Shown here piece by piece: positions 53,059 to 63,600 of a stretch of 64,000 nucleotides of DNA. The stretch comes from Caldilineaceae bacterium (GTDB lineage Bacteria; Chloroflexota; Anaerolineae; Caldilineales; Caldilineaceae). The notes under the pieces are model-generated. The model was not told where the DNA came from. It did no database searches and worked only from the letters and a program-made list of their open reading frames with translations. Where the stretch lies: contig JAJDTL010000019.1 in NCBI GenBank assembly GCA_022827195.1, positions 207,721-271,720 of the forward strand, written 5' to 3'. A program made the position numbers and the translations under genes. Each line of letters starts with the position of its first letter. The stretch's first letter is position 1.

Positions 53059-53410
53059 TGAGCCCCGATCTGTGGACCACAAAATGGAAAAAATGAGCTG
53101 CATTTAGGCGGATGCCGCCGGCTCTGATCGGCAACGGGCGGTCTGCCGCCATCAGAGCACGAAGTTCTCTTCCGTCGGTGTACGATAGTTGAGACCTTGA
53201 TTCGGTCTATTGAGGATGTAGATGAATCTCGTGTTCACCGGTCAAGTGGCTAATCGTGTTGCTGCCCTTGAGCGCCTCCAGCGCAACCCGAGACTTATAG
53301 TCCGCCGAGTGTCGCCGCCGTTTCTTGACCGTCCTACTGCCCCTCCACAGGCTGGGTGAACTGCTCCATTATGGACAGTAGCTCGTGTTCCAATTTGTGG
53401 GCCCACTTCA
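53059..53410 (-). mobile_element. IS family A, 352-bp MITE-like deletion copy
   Basis: Left end TGAGCCCCGATCTGTGGACC, right end (reverse complement) TGAAGTGGGCCCACAAATTG. Inside, an OrfB C-terminal piece (NQGLNYRTPTEENFVL-stop) is joined to an OrfA N-terminal piece (KKRRRHSADYKSRVALEA...). The middle of the element is gone, leaving both ends, as in non-autonomous derivatives. Confidence 0.75.
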
Positions 53411-53488
53411 GTTCAGCCGGTTTTGGGTTGCAACAAGCAAAGTGGTAGATTGACGGCATCTCAACCGTACGTTCATCCAGTAAAAGCT

Positions 53489-56400
53489 ATGCCCGCAAAA
53501 TCTCCAATTCACGCCGCGCTGCAGGAATTCGCCGCCGCCGTGACAGACAAACTGTCGCAAGTGACGCTTGGTGAGCCGGAGGAGCAGCTACGCACCCCTT
53601 TTGAAAACTTCATCACCGCTGCCGCCGACGCGCTGGACTGGGATGTCGTTTGCACCGGCGAAACGCCCCTGCCGGATCGTCTGGGACGACCGGACTTCGC
53701 AATCCATCGCAACGGACTACTTGCGGGCTATGTGGAACTCAAGCCCACTGGTACGGGGGCGACTGCCGCTCGCTTTACTGGACACAACCGCGTGCAGTTC
53801 AAACGTTTTTCAGCCATCCCCAATCTCCTCTACACCGACGGCAACGACTGGGCCCTCTATCGCGACGGGGAAATGGTTGGAGAGGTTCTACGATTCTCTG
53901 GCGATGTCTCAGCCGGCGGGAGGAAGGCAGTCTCGCCGCAGGACGCGCACGAGCTCGAAGGCCTTTTACGCGACTTTTTCATGTGGCAGCCTTTCATTCC
54001 CACCGACAGAAAAGGCCGCATCGACCTCCGCCGTTTCGCCGCAATGCTTGCTCCGTTATGCCGTATGTTGCGCGACGATGTAACCGACGCGCTCAAGCAT
54101 TCTGGTTCACCCCTGGTGCATCTGGCGGAGGACTGGCGTCAACTTCTGTTTCCTGATGCATCCGACGAACAGTTTGCAGACGCCTACGCCCAAACCGTCC
54201 TCTTCGCGCTGCTGTTGGGCCGCAGCGAGGGGGCCGATCCCCTTACGCTCAACAGCGCCGAGATCGCTTTGGCAGCGCAGCACAATCTCCTTTCGCGGGC
54301 GCTGCAAGTTTTGACCGACCCCAACGCGCGCGCCGACATCGCCGCCTCGCTTGATCTTCTGTTACGAGTCGTTGCCGTCGTGCCGCCCGCCACGCTCACC
54401 GGTCCCGCAGACCCCTGGCTCTACTTCTACGAGGACTTTCTCACCGTCTACGACCCCACGCTGCGCAAGAACGCCGGCGCCTACTATACGCCCGTTGAAG
54501 TCGTGCGCGCCCAGGTCCGCCTGGTCGATAATCTGCTCGTCGAACGTCTCGGGAAGCCGTTGGGCTTCGCCGACCCTGGTGTCGTCACGCTGGACCCCGC
54601 CATCGGAACCGGCACCTATCTGCTCGGTGTCATCGATCACGCTCTCGGTCGCGTCGAAGTGGAACAGGGAGCAGGCGCGGTCCCAGGCCAGGCTACCACC
54701 CTGGCCGCAAATCTGTATGGATTCGAACTGATGGTCGGTCCCTACGCGGTGAGCGAACTGCGCGTAAGCCGCGCCCTGCGCGACCGGGGCGCGCAACTGC
54801 CCGCGAAAGGAACGCAGGTATTCCTGACCGATACGCTCGAGAGCCCAAACGCAGAACCCCTGCAACTTCCGTTTATCCTGCAACCGATCGCCGAGCAGCA
54901 CGCCCGAGCGCAGGAGGTGAAGAGCCGGGTGCCGGTCATCGTCTGCTTGGGCAATCCTCCCTATGATCGCCACGAAGCCGCCACCGACGAGAACATTGCG
55001 CGCACTGGTGGCTGGGTCCGGCACGGCGAATCCGGTCAATGTCCGATCCTGCATGACTTTCTCGATCCGGCCGTCAGGGCCGGGCATGGCGGGCATCTAA
55101 AAAACCTCTACAATCTCTACGTCTACTTCTGGCGCTGGGCCTTGTGGAAAGCATTTGAGCTGGGCAGCGGCGATGGGCCCGGCATAGTCAGCTTTATCAG
55201 CGCGTCAAGTTACCTGCACGGTGCCGCCTTTTGCGGCATGCGCGAGCAGATGCGTCGGCAGTGCGACGAGATCTGGATCTTCGACCTTGGCGGCGAAGGG
55301 CGGGGCACACACCGAGACGAAAATGTCTTTGACATTCAAACCCCTGTAGCTATCGCTGTCGCCTTCCGCGCGCGCGAAGCGAAAACGGACGCCCCCGCGA
55401 GCGTCCGCTACGCTCGAATTGAAGGCACGCGTGAAGCCAAACTAGCCGAGCTAGAAACCATCACAGGTTTTTCGAAAGTGGAATGGCACGAGTGCCCGGA
55501 TGAATGGCACTCCTCGTTCCGTCCTGCAGGCGAGGGCCAATACTTCATTTGGCCGCTCTTAACTGATCTGATGCCGTGGCAGCACTCGGGCTCTCAGTTC
55601 AAACGAACGTGGCCGATTGCCCCAGACACGGAAACCTTGGAGCGGCGGTGGCGGTGTCTACTGAGAGCTAAGGTTCGTTCCGAAGCATTTCGAGAAACGC
55701 GCGATCGAAAAATAGGTTCGAGATACCCGTCCCTCATTGAAGCGGAAAAGTGGGAAACCTCTCTCGTTCAACTACCAACGGACTCTTCTATTCAGCCCGT
55801 TAAACGGTATGCCTATCGTTCGTTCGATCGCCAATGGATCATTGCTGATGCGCGCCTAGGTGATTTTCTACGTCCTGCTTTGTGGCGCGCCCACAGCGAC
55901 ATTCAAACTTACCTGGTTAGCTTGTTCTCTCAACCGCTAGGATTAGGTCCTGCACTCACTTCCTCTGCACTGGTTCCCGATCTTGATCACTTTCGAGGCT
56001 CTTACGGAGCAAAGGCCGTAATCCCACTTTACCGCGTCACCAACGCGTCGCAGGCCAACATCCTTCCCGGTCTACTCAAGATCCTTGATGACACCTTCCA
56101 ACGCTCAGTCTCTCCGGAAGACTTTGTGGCATACGTCTACGGCATCCTGGCCCATGCGGCTTTCTCAGCCCACTTTGCCCAGGATCTGGAATCCCGCGAA
56201 CTGCGTGTTCCCATCACCCGCGACGCCGAGTTGTTCGAGCGCGTGCGCGCCGCTGGCGCCCACCTGCTTTGGCTGCACACCTACGGCGAGCGGTTCGTGC
56301 CCGAAGGCAAGCCGCGCGGGCAGGTGCCGAGCGGTCAAGCCAGATGCACCGTTGCTGTACCCCTCGCCACCGACGGCTATCCCGAAACATTCGCTTACAA

Positions 56401-56767
56401 CGACGAAGCCAGAACCCTTTACGTTGGCGCCGGCAAGTTCGCGCCGGTCGAGCCCGAACTGTACGCCTTCGAAGTGTCCGGCCTCAAAGTCGTCCAGTCC
56501 TGGCTCAAATACCGCATGAAGAAAGGGGCGGGAAGGAAGTCTTCGCCTCTCGACGACATTCGTCCCACCCGCTGGACCAGCCAGTTCACCACCGAGCTGC
56601 TCGAACTCCTCTGGGTCCTCGAAGCGACCCTGGCCGCCTACCCCGCACAGGCAAAACTGCTCCATGAAGTCATCGCCGGCGACTGTTTCCATGCCGACGA
56701 ACTGCCGGAAGTGCCCCCGGAGATGCGTAAGCCTCCGAAGGCGGTCAAGAAGGGGTTGTTTGGCTGA
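53489..56767 (+). CDS. nuclease-methylase fusion, type IIG-like restriction-modification enzyme
   Basis: About 1092 residues from ATG at 53489 (start uncertain). The N-terminal domain has GRPDFAIHRNGLLAGYVELK, a PD-x(n)-ExK nuclease motif. A helical spacer follows. The methylase has YYTPVEVVRAQVRL, motif I VVTLDPAIGTGTYLLGVIDH, and motif IV VIVCLGNPPYDRH (NPPY, N6-adenine). The C-terminal half includes YGAKAVIPLYRV and FVAYVYGILAHAAFSAHFAQ, a probable specificity region. One polypeptide could both methylate and cut DNA. No separate R, S or helicase gene is nearby. It lies 0.7 kb from the CRISPR array. Confidence 0.8.
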   Translation: MPAKSPIHAALQEFAAAVTDKLSQVTLGEPEEQLRTPFENFITAAADALDWDVVCTGETPLPDRLGRPDFAIHRNGLLAGYVELKPTGTGATAARFTGHNRVQFKRFSAIPNLLYTDGNDWALYRDGEMVGEVLRFSGDVSAGGRKAVSPQDAHELEGLLRDFFMWQPFIPTDRKGRIDLRRFAAMLAPLCRMLRDDVTDALKHSGSPLVHLAEDWRQLLFPDASDEQFADAYAQTVLFALLLGRSEGADPLTLNSAEIALAAQHNLLSRALQVLTDPNARADIAASLDLLLRVVAVVPPATLTGPADPWLYFYEDFLTVYDPTLRKNAGAYYTPVEVVRAQVRLVDNLLVERLGKPLGFADPGVVTLDPAIGTGTYLLGVIDHALGRVEVEQGAGAVPGQATTLAANLYGFELMVGPYAVSELRVSRALRDRGAQLPAKGTQVFLTDTLESPNAEPLQLPFILQPIAEQHARAQEVKSRVPVIVCLGNPPYDRHEAATDENIARTGGWVRHGESGQCPILHDFLDPAVRAGHGGHLKNLYNLYVYFWRWALWKAFELGSGDGPGIVSFISASSYLHGAAFCGMREQMRRQCDEIWIFDLGGEGRGTHRDENVFDIQTPVAIAVAFRAREAKTDAPASVRYARIEGTREAKLAELETITGFSKVEWHECPDEWHSSFRPAGEGQYFIWPLLTDLMPWQHSGSQFKRTWPIAPDTETLERRWRCLLRAKVRSEAFRETRDRKIGSRYPSLIEAEKWETSLVQLPTDSSIQPVKRYAYRSFDRQWIIADARLGDFLRPALWRAHSDIQTYLVSLFSQPLGLGPALTSSALVPDLDHFRGSYGAKAVIPLYRVTNASQANILPGLLKILDDTFQRSVSPEDFVAYVYGILAHAAFSAHFAQDLESRELRVPITRDAELFERVRAAGAHLLWLHTYGERFVPEGKPRGQVPSGQARCTVAVPLATDGYPETFAYNDEARTLYVGAGKFAPVEPELYAFEVSGLKVVQSWLKYRMKKGAGRKSSPLDDIRPTRWTSQFTTELLELLWVLEATLAAYPAQAKLLHEVIAGDCFHADELPEVPPEMRKPPKAVKKGLFG

Positions 56768-56829
56768 GACTTCGCGCCGCCGGCACGAGAATACGCAAGT
56801 GGAGAAAAACCTGAAGAGAGGTGAGAGAA

Positions 56830-56898
56830 ATGAAACTTATGAACGAGATCCAGATTGATCATTGTGAGCTTGGCGCCAACGACTGGACCACGAGCTAA
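56830..56898 (+). pseudogene. gene start truncated by an IS family A end
   Basis: GAAGAGAGGTGAGAGAA precedes ATG and the codons MKLMNEIQIDH, after which TGAGCTTGGC (56865) of the IS end begins and the frame soon stops. The spacing and ribosome site suggest a gene formerly downstream of the restriction enzyme was cut away. Confidence 0.4.
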
Positions 56899-57404
56899 AG
56901 TGAACAAAGTAGCAATTCACCCAGCTTGTGGAGGGGCAGACCGCCGATTACGAAGCGGCGGCGACCTACGGCCGCCCACGAGCTTCGGGTTGCCCTGCAA
57001 CCGCGTGAAGGCAGCAAAACGATTGGCCACGCTCTCAACTGTCGCACATATTTGGAAAACAATATCGCGCCCTGATGAGGGCAGCCCGCCCCTTGATCAT
57101 CATGCCAGGCCAGAGCCAGCCGCAACTGTAATCAGTTGTCGCGTCAAAACGGCCCCCACAGCGGCATCCCCAACGACCCCAACCACCCCGACGCCCCCCA
57201 ATCATCCCCCGCCTCATCGTCAAAGTAGTCACCGTCAGCCTGGAGACGGTGGATATTGTGGAAGGGTTGCCGGAGTTGGGGACTGAAAAACCAGAATCTG
57301 CTGTAGATGCGTAGAGCGTTTCTTAGCCAGCAGTGAGGATGAGGCGACCCACTTTCGCGCCAGAGGACACCTTAGCAACTGGTCCGGTTTTGGGTCCAAG
57401 CTCA
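56865..57404 (+). mobile_element. IS family A, decayed 540-bp copy
   Basis: Ends TGAGCTTGGCGCCAACGACT and (reverse complement) TGAGCTTGGACCCAAAACCG. Just inside the left end is a degenerate OrfA (KRRRPTAAHELRVALQPREG then SKTIGHALN). The interior around 57080-57360 is unrelated and has no clear gene. The right end lies about 90 bp before the CRISPR array. Confidence 0.65.
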
Positions 57405-57495
57405 CCGTCGCGAGTGAAGAGACATACTGCTTCATCTTGAGTCTTCTCGAAAGCCGAAAGAACCGACTGCAACGAATACAGACATGGTTGGGAGA

Positions 57496-59301
57496 GTTGC
57501 GGTTGCTCCCCGATCTCCCATCGGCTACAATCCATTTTAGTCTCCCTTTCCGCCCGCCCACGTTGCGGTTGCTCCCCGATCTCCCATCGGCTACAATCGG
57601 GCGTCGTGAGAGATGCCTTCATAGCAAGTTGCGGTTGCTCCCCGATCTCCCATCGGCTACAATCCCAATCGAAGAGGCGCCCCGTACGCACTCGTTGCGG
57701 TTGCTCCCCGATCTCCCATCGGCTACAATGCCGCTTGTGTCGATTGAGCAGACGGAAAGTTGCGGTTGCTCCCCGATCTCCCATCGGCTACAATCATGGC
57801 GGCTGCCGATGCCAGCACGGTTGAGTTGCGGTTGCTCCCCGATCTCCCATCGGCTACAATTGCAGATGGGCCAGGGCGACGTGTCGATGTGTTGCGGTTG
57901 CTCCCCGATCTCCCATCGGCTACAATTGCGCCCCCCGCCGTTCAACGCACCTGCGCGTTGCGGTTGCTCCCCGATCTCCCATCGGCTACAATCAAGACGG
58001 GGGCGCGCCTCTCATTCGTTCGTTGCGGTTGCTCCCCGATCTCCCATCGGCTACAATGACGGCCGCCCCACGCATTCGGTCGAAGGTTGCGGTTGCTCCC
58101 CGATCTCCCATCGGCTACAATTGCGCCCCCCGCCGTTCAACGCACCTGCGCGTTGCGGTTGCTCCCCGATCTCCCATCGGCTACAATCAGATCGTTAGGC
58201 CCCACCGCCATCGGGTGTTGCGGTTGCTCCCCGATCTCCCATCGGCTACAATGGCGTTCGAGTCGTTCATTAGCCAGTAGAGTTGCGGTTGCTCCCCGAT
58301 CTCCCATCGGCTACAATCTCTTGTGGCGCATGAGAATGTCGTTGTCGTTGCGGTTGCTCCCCGATCTCCCATCGGCTACAATTATGCCGAGCGGCCGCCA
58401 AGCGACTGCGCGCGTTGCGGTTGCTCCCCGATCTCCCATCGGCTACAATTTGATCGTGTCAGCCACCTACCCATTGGCGTTGCGGTTGCTCCCCGATCTC
58501 CCATCGGCTACAATGCAAGACCATGCCGGCCGTGCATGGCTTTGGTTGCGGTTGCTCCCCGATCTCCCATCGGCTACAATTCCAAGTCACTCGTAAAGAT
58601 GAATTGCGCGTTGCGGTTGCTCCCCGATCTCCCATCGGCTACAATGCCGAGGACCGGGGGGAATTCGTCACCTTCGTTGCGGTTGCTCCCCGATCTCCCA
58701 TCGGCTACAATTTAGGCCGGCGCCCATCCGCATACCGTCTAGTTGCGGTTGCTCCCCGATCTCCCATCGGCTACAATTATATACGCAACGTCAGCGCGGC
58801 AATCCAGTTGCGGTTGCTCCCCGATCTCCCATCGGCTACAATCCAGCGTGATATTGCCCGCCCCGTCGAGGAGTTGCGGTTGCTCCCCGATCTCCCATCG
58901 GCTACAATGCGATGCGGTAGCGGTCGCCAACCTGCAGGTTGCGGTTGCTCCCCGATCTCCCATCGGCTACAATGCATAGGCCATACTGCCGACCGGATCA
59001 TAGGTTGCGGTTGCTCCCCGATCTCCCATCGGCTACAATAACACTCGTTGCCATAGACCAGATCATGCGTTGCGGTTGCTCCCCGATCTCCCATCGGCTA
59101 CAATGGCGCTCAGGCGGCGGTCATCACAGAAGAACGTTGCGGTTGCTCCCCGATCTCCCATCGGCTACAATTCGACGAAGAACGTCTTGATCGTCTCCCA
59201 GTTGCGGTTGCTCCCCGATCTCCCATCGGCTACAATTCGGCGCGATCAGCTTCGGCGGCGCGGTGGTTGCGGTTGCTCCCCGATCTCCCATCGGCTACAA
59301 T
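57496..59301 (+). CRISPR. type II-C CRISPR array, 28 repeats and 27 spacers
   Basis: A 36-bp repeat (starts GTTGCGGTTGCTCCCC, ends CATCGGCTACAAT) recurs 28 times without visible change; spacers are 28-31 bp. Start positions run 57496, 57562, 57628 ... 59201, 59266. The repeat ends resemble Neisseria type II-C repeats (GTTG...GCTACAAT). Inside each repeat TTGCTC (positions 8-13) and TACAAT (31-36) are 17 bp apart, so each repeat may start its own crRNA transcript to the right. Spacers 7 (57927-57956) and 10 (58122-58151) are identical. The array lies 76 bp from the cas2 stop. Confidence 0.97.
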
Positions 59302-59377
59302 AGATCCCCGTCGATCCAGCTTGGAGACAGGTTCAGATCGACTGATCGCAATCGACGAAAAAATGGCGGCAGCAATG

Positions 59378-59704
59378 TCAGAATAAGGCGTATTGCATCG
59401 GATTCTTATTGGCCGGTTGTCGTATAGGGCCCTGAAAACTGACGATGTTTTCATATTGCTTGTCTGTGAAACAGATTATTTGAACGTTGCCCGACTCCGG
59501 AAGTGCTTTCTGAATTCGTTTGCTGTAGACCTGCGTTTGCTCCTTCCCCGCGCAAAAGCGCAAATAGACCGATAGCTGACATCGTTCGAAACCTTGGTCC
59601 AATAGGAAGTTTCGAAATCTGTTGGCTGCCCGACGCTCTTTCTCCGTGATCGTCGGAAGGTCGAATAGAACCATCATCCACATAAGACGGTAGCCTGAAA
59701 GCAA
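59378..59704 (-). CDS. cas2: CRISPR-associated endoribonuclease/integrase subunit Cas2
   Basis: 108 residues. MWMMVLFDLPTITEKERRAA contains the metal-binding Asp at the end of strand 1. RFRNFLLDQGFERCQLSVYL and RIQKALPESGNVQIICFTDK follow the ferredoxin-like fold. It forms the adaptation complex with Cas1. The gene begins 10 bp after cas1 and is the last of the cas operon. Confidence 0.93.
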   Translation of the reverse strand: MLSGYRLMWMMVLFDLPTITEKERRAANRFRNFLLDQGFERCQLSVYLRFCAGKEQTQVYSKRIQKALPESGNVQIICFTDKQYENIVSFQGPIRQPANKNPMQYALF

Positions 59705-59714
59705 TGCTAAGCCC

Positions 59715-60626
59715 TCAGTCGTTTCTTGATCCTGCGCCTGATAGCGGCTGGCCTGGAAGGATCAACTCCGCTGTCCCGGCCTCGAAGGACTGGGCCAGCG
59801 ATTGAGCGGCGCGCTCCAGACAGGTTTGCAACGGTGTTGTCCCCCGACTAGTGATGAGATCCATCACCAGCACCGCAGCCAGTTCCCGTCTGACCTCACG
59901 GCCCATATCTTGTCGCCCTTCGGCGACAAGTCCAGCGACCTTGTAGTCTACCAAGGGTCGGAACGGCTCCATCAAATCATCTACAAGACACATGCTATTG
60001 GCGCGGTTGCGGTGGTGGATGCCTAGAGAGGGATGCAAGCCGGCCGCCACAATAGCGCGCGCTGTGGCCGCACGCAACACCGTGTAACCATAGTTGAGAA
60101 GCGGATTGGGCATGCCGCCGAACCGTTCGCGGCGGAAGCTTTCGCCAAACAACATAGGCCAGTACTGCCGCGCAGCCTGCGCCTCCACATTGCCCGGGTC
60201 GCCGGACCGCACACTCTTGACCAGCCTCCCCACGTTTCCGGCTGGGATTCCCAGTAACGCCAGCGTGTTCTCCTGCTGGAGAATTTTGGCCTTCACAAGA
60301 GCCTGCCACAGCCGTTTACAAAGTGGCAGCGATGCCTGAATTTGTCGCCGCATTCGTAAAGCCTGGATGTGGTTCCCTTCAAGAGGCCAAACCCAGGCTA
60401 CCGGCAGATAGTTGTCGCCGCACAGCACGACAACTGCCCCGCGGCGGGCCAGTTCGATCATCAGATCGTTGGAATAAGTTAAGTCGCGCGCGTTGCAGAG
60501 GAGCACCCCGATATCGTCCAGAGCCACGCGCCCGTCTTCAACGCCGTCATGGGAAACCGTCATCAGCCCGCGATCGCGGGCCAGGTGACGTCCCGCGCTG
60601 CCGACTTCAATTACGCGGCCAATCAC
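59715..60626 (-). CDS. cas1: CRISPR-associated integrase Cas1 (type II)
   Basis: 303 residues. The N-terminal beta domain ends near VVVLCGDNYLPVAWVWPLEG. Catalytic residues are Glu148 in GDPGNVEAQAARQYWPMLFG, His in HPSLGIHHRNRANSM (204/205) and Asp/Glu in CLVDDLMEPFRPLVDY. It inserts new spacers with Cas2. ATG overlaps the cas9 stop by 4 bp (ATGA). A Csn2 or Cas4 gene is absent, which is the II-C arrangement. Confidence 0.95.
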   Translation of the reverse strand: MIGRVIEVGSAGRHLARDRGLMTVSHDGVEDGRVALDDIGVLLCNARDLTYSNDLMIELARRGAVVVLCGDNYLPVAWVWPLEGNHIQALRMRRQIQASLPLCKRLWQALVKAKILQQENTLALLGIPAGNVGRLVKSVRSGDPGNVEAQAARQYWPMLFGESFRRERFGGMPNPLLNYGYTVLRAATARAIVAAGLHPSLGIHHRNRANSMCLVDDLMEPFRPLVDYKVAGLVAEGRQDMGREVRRELAAVLVMDLITSRGTTPLQTCLERAAQSLAQSFEAGTAELILPGQPLSGAGSRND

Positions 60627-63600
60627 TCTCTTGCAGGTCCCGGGTCCAGCACGCGCCCGATTTCGTCCACGCCCACCTTGCGGAAGCCGCTGTGCTGAAG
60701 TTGGCGAGCGGAGTATTTCCTCTCTTTCATATCCTTATTCCTTACGCGGCGGGCCACGTCTGCTTCATTGTGGTCATCCAGGAAGACAAATGTCCCGTGA
60801 TTGGCTGCCGTCATCTTCCGCACACGCACAATCCGGCGGTCCGCGCCATCGCCGATCGCGCCCATGTCATCGATGTGCAGGCGCGTCAACCGTTTGGCCG
60901 TGGGGTCCTTCCGGCCGGCCTTGTCAGCCGGGCGAATCTTTTCGAGGTCGAATTCGGGTTGGTTGGCTTCGAACGTAGGCACAACGACCAGCCTCCAGCT
61001 TCCGTCGCGCATCCGCCATACGTCGGCAAACTCATTGCCGCCGCGCTTGTAGCCCTTGTACGGCCTCCCCGAACGATCTCGGATTGGTATGACCGTCTCC
61101 TTCTCCAAGACGCGTACGCGCCGCACGACCTGGCGGCGTCCCCCCAGAACGACGCCGTCTCTGGCAGCCCGTTCGGCAAATCTGCCAGGAGTTTCGGACC
61201 TCCTGCCGCCCTTCGCCCCGATCTCAGACTCCACTTCCTCCCACAGATCCATTAACGCCTTACCCATATCGACGTCGCGCACGGCCTCCAGCTCCTCCTT
61301 CCTCTTCACCGTAGTCAGCTTCTTCCGCCGCACGACGCACGAAGGACCGTCTTCTACCAACTTCACCAGTCCATAGGCCGTTTCGTTGTGCAACTGGCCG
61401 CTAGTCTTGCCCTGAACGCCTCGCGTTCCATGGTCCGGCTTATACGAGATCACAAGGCGTTCCAGAACCGGCTGCAACTGCTCACGCCGAAACCCTTCCC
61501 AAGGGTCCGGCGCCAAGGCGTCTAGCCTCTCCACGGCGATATGATGGTTGGATGCAGCGGCGCGGGCGAACTGCTGCAGCAGCCCCTCTGTCGTGTTGGC
61601 TACGACAAAAGCGTCGATGGCGTGGTGGCGGTGGTCGTCGCGCTGTTTGCGGACAATCTCACCTGTATCTGGCGCGCCGCGCAGCATTCCTTCCAGTCCC
61701 CACGCCCGGCGCAGCAGAGCAGTAAGATGGCCTGGCGTTGCCATGACATATCGACGTCCTTCGCCCTTCTCATCATACAGGTGGGCCAGGTAGGCGCGGG
61801 CCGTCCGGGAGAGATAGCGCGTCTCGTTCAACTGCCGGTCCAGGAAGATCGACTCCTCATCGAATCGCTCCATTGCCTCCTCCCGGAATCGCCAGCGTTT
61901 ATTCGCTGGGAACTTGGCCGTTACCTCCAAGATCCTTTGGTAGTCATATCCTGGAGGGCTGTGGCCGAATGCCTCATAGGGCGCGCGGTCGCCCTTGTCG
62001 CGGTTGGCCGCGGCAATGCACACCACCTTGTTGGCCATCGAATTGTCCAGTGTTTTGGAGAAGGGCAGGATGTGATCCACCTCGGTCTGCCCCGAGACCA
62101 CCATGCCAAAAGACAGATTGCGGCCAGTGTAAGGGCAGACGCGCGCCTGGGCTTCTCCCTGTTCCTCCCACAGGCGGAGCTTGCGGCGGATCTCGTCAGA
62201 AGGCGCCTGACCCGATGATTCCAACATTTCATCCAGGCGCTGGTTCCGCTCCCTTCCTTCCCGTTGCCGCCGCTGTTGCATGCGTCGCTGTTCACGATTC
62301 GATTTCAGGTCGCGGGCAAGCTCGATCGCTATCTCCTCAGGCTTGCCGTATACATCGATCAGGCAGTTGACAACACGGCGCAACTGGTTTAAGCCGATAT
62401 GAACCGTGGGATTGGCAAACCGTCCATAGCGGGCCTCCTCTCCCTCCTTGAGCGGGTCCTTTGTTGGATCTGCGCCGACCGCATCCCGCTGCAGAACTTC
62501 GCCGTAATAGGGCAGGCGGTCAAGCGCGGCGCCGCTCCGGAAATCCGCATGGTGCGCGTAGCCGGCCTCCCTTACGGCATCCGCGTACAGACTTCCTCGC
62601 TCTAGGTGGGGCAGGATCTTGTGGATGGCCTTCACGCTCAAATTGCCGTAGCCGGTTGGCAGCGAGACGGCGGCAACGGCTTTGGCTTGCGGCTCGGTCA
62701 ACCCCCACGCCTCAGTTGCCTTGTGTCGGACTATCTCCGGCTCCTCTGTTTCCAGCAGAAACGTGACGATCGCATTGCGTTCATCAAGCGAAAATCTGTG
62801 CCAGCGGCTACCGAAGAGTTCCCTCTTGCCCAGTCGCTTGGCAGTATCGTCCCCCACAATCTTCCCGCGCCCGCCGCGCGCCAGGTTGAAACTGACGCCT
62901 GCGCTCCAGGAATCCAGTCGCAAACCCGTCTTGGGACTGCTGAAGCTAATGTCGTTGCCAGTTCGCAGCCTCTGCAGAACCCGCTCCCTCTCCAATGCGC
63001 TCAGTGGACGTTCCGGCTCCGCAGAAATCTGCACTCTCAGGTTGTTGACCTCCTGCAGGATGCGAAACTCTTGGAATATCGGTAACGCCCTGGCCGCTCG
63101 CTTCTGCCCGCTCCCGTACTCAAACTGGCACCAGCCCGGTTCCACCGGAAGCAATGGTCGCTGGTGGAAAATGATCTTCTCAAGCTGCTCCCACTGTTCA
63201 GAGGACAGATTGTGGTGTTCCTTCTGCCTCCGTCGAATCAAATCAAACTCCTCCTGGTACATTGCCCTCTCTGGGTAAAGCCCCAACGACTCGCGCGCGC
63301 GCACCGTCTCCATTTGTGCGTGCCGGCCTGCCAGGAATTCTCCCAACGTCCGGGTGCCGCTCTCTTGGATACTGAGCCGCAACCCTTCAATTGCACTGCT
63401 TAGCTTATTTTTCTCCTCCTCCTCACCGCCCGATCTGCGGTTGGATCTGAACCCGCGCCTCTGGTTGAGGTGAAAGAGCGCACGGCCCAATTCGAAAGGT
63501 TGAAGGGGCTGGTCAAGGGCGCGCGCCCGCAGCGAGTAAGGGTCGAGCCGCTGCAACGCTTCGCGCGCATCCGCATCGGCCGGCATCAGCCCGAACTCCA

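Noticed and set aside
57410..57495. GCCGAAAGAACCGACTGCAAC upstream of the array as a tracrRNA anti-repeat
   Set aside because: Pairing with the repeat is too weak and interrupted, and no following terminator hairpins were seen.
57437..59303. Series of open frames encoding repeated RLLPDLPSATI or CGCSPISHRLQ peptides
   Set aside because: They are translations of the CRISPR repeats in different phases, not proteins.
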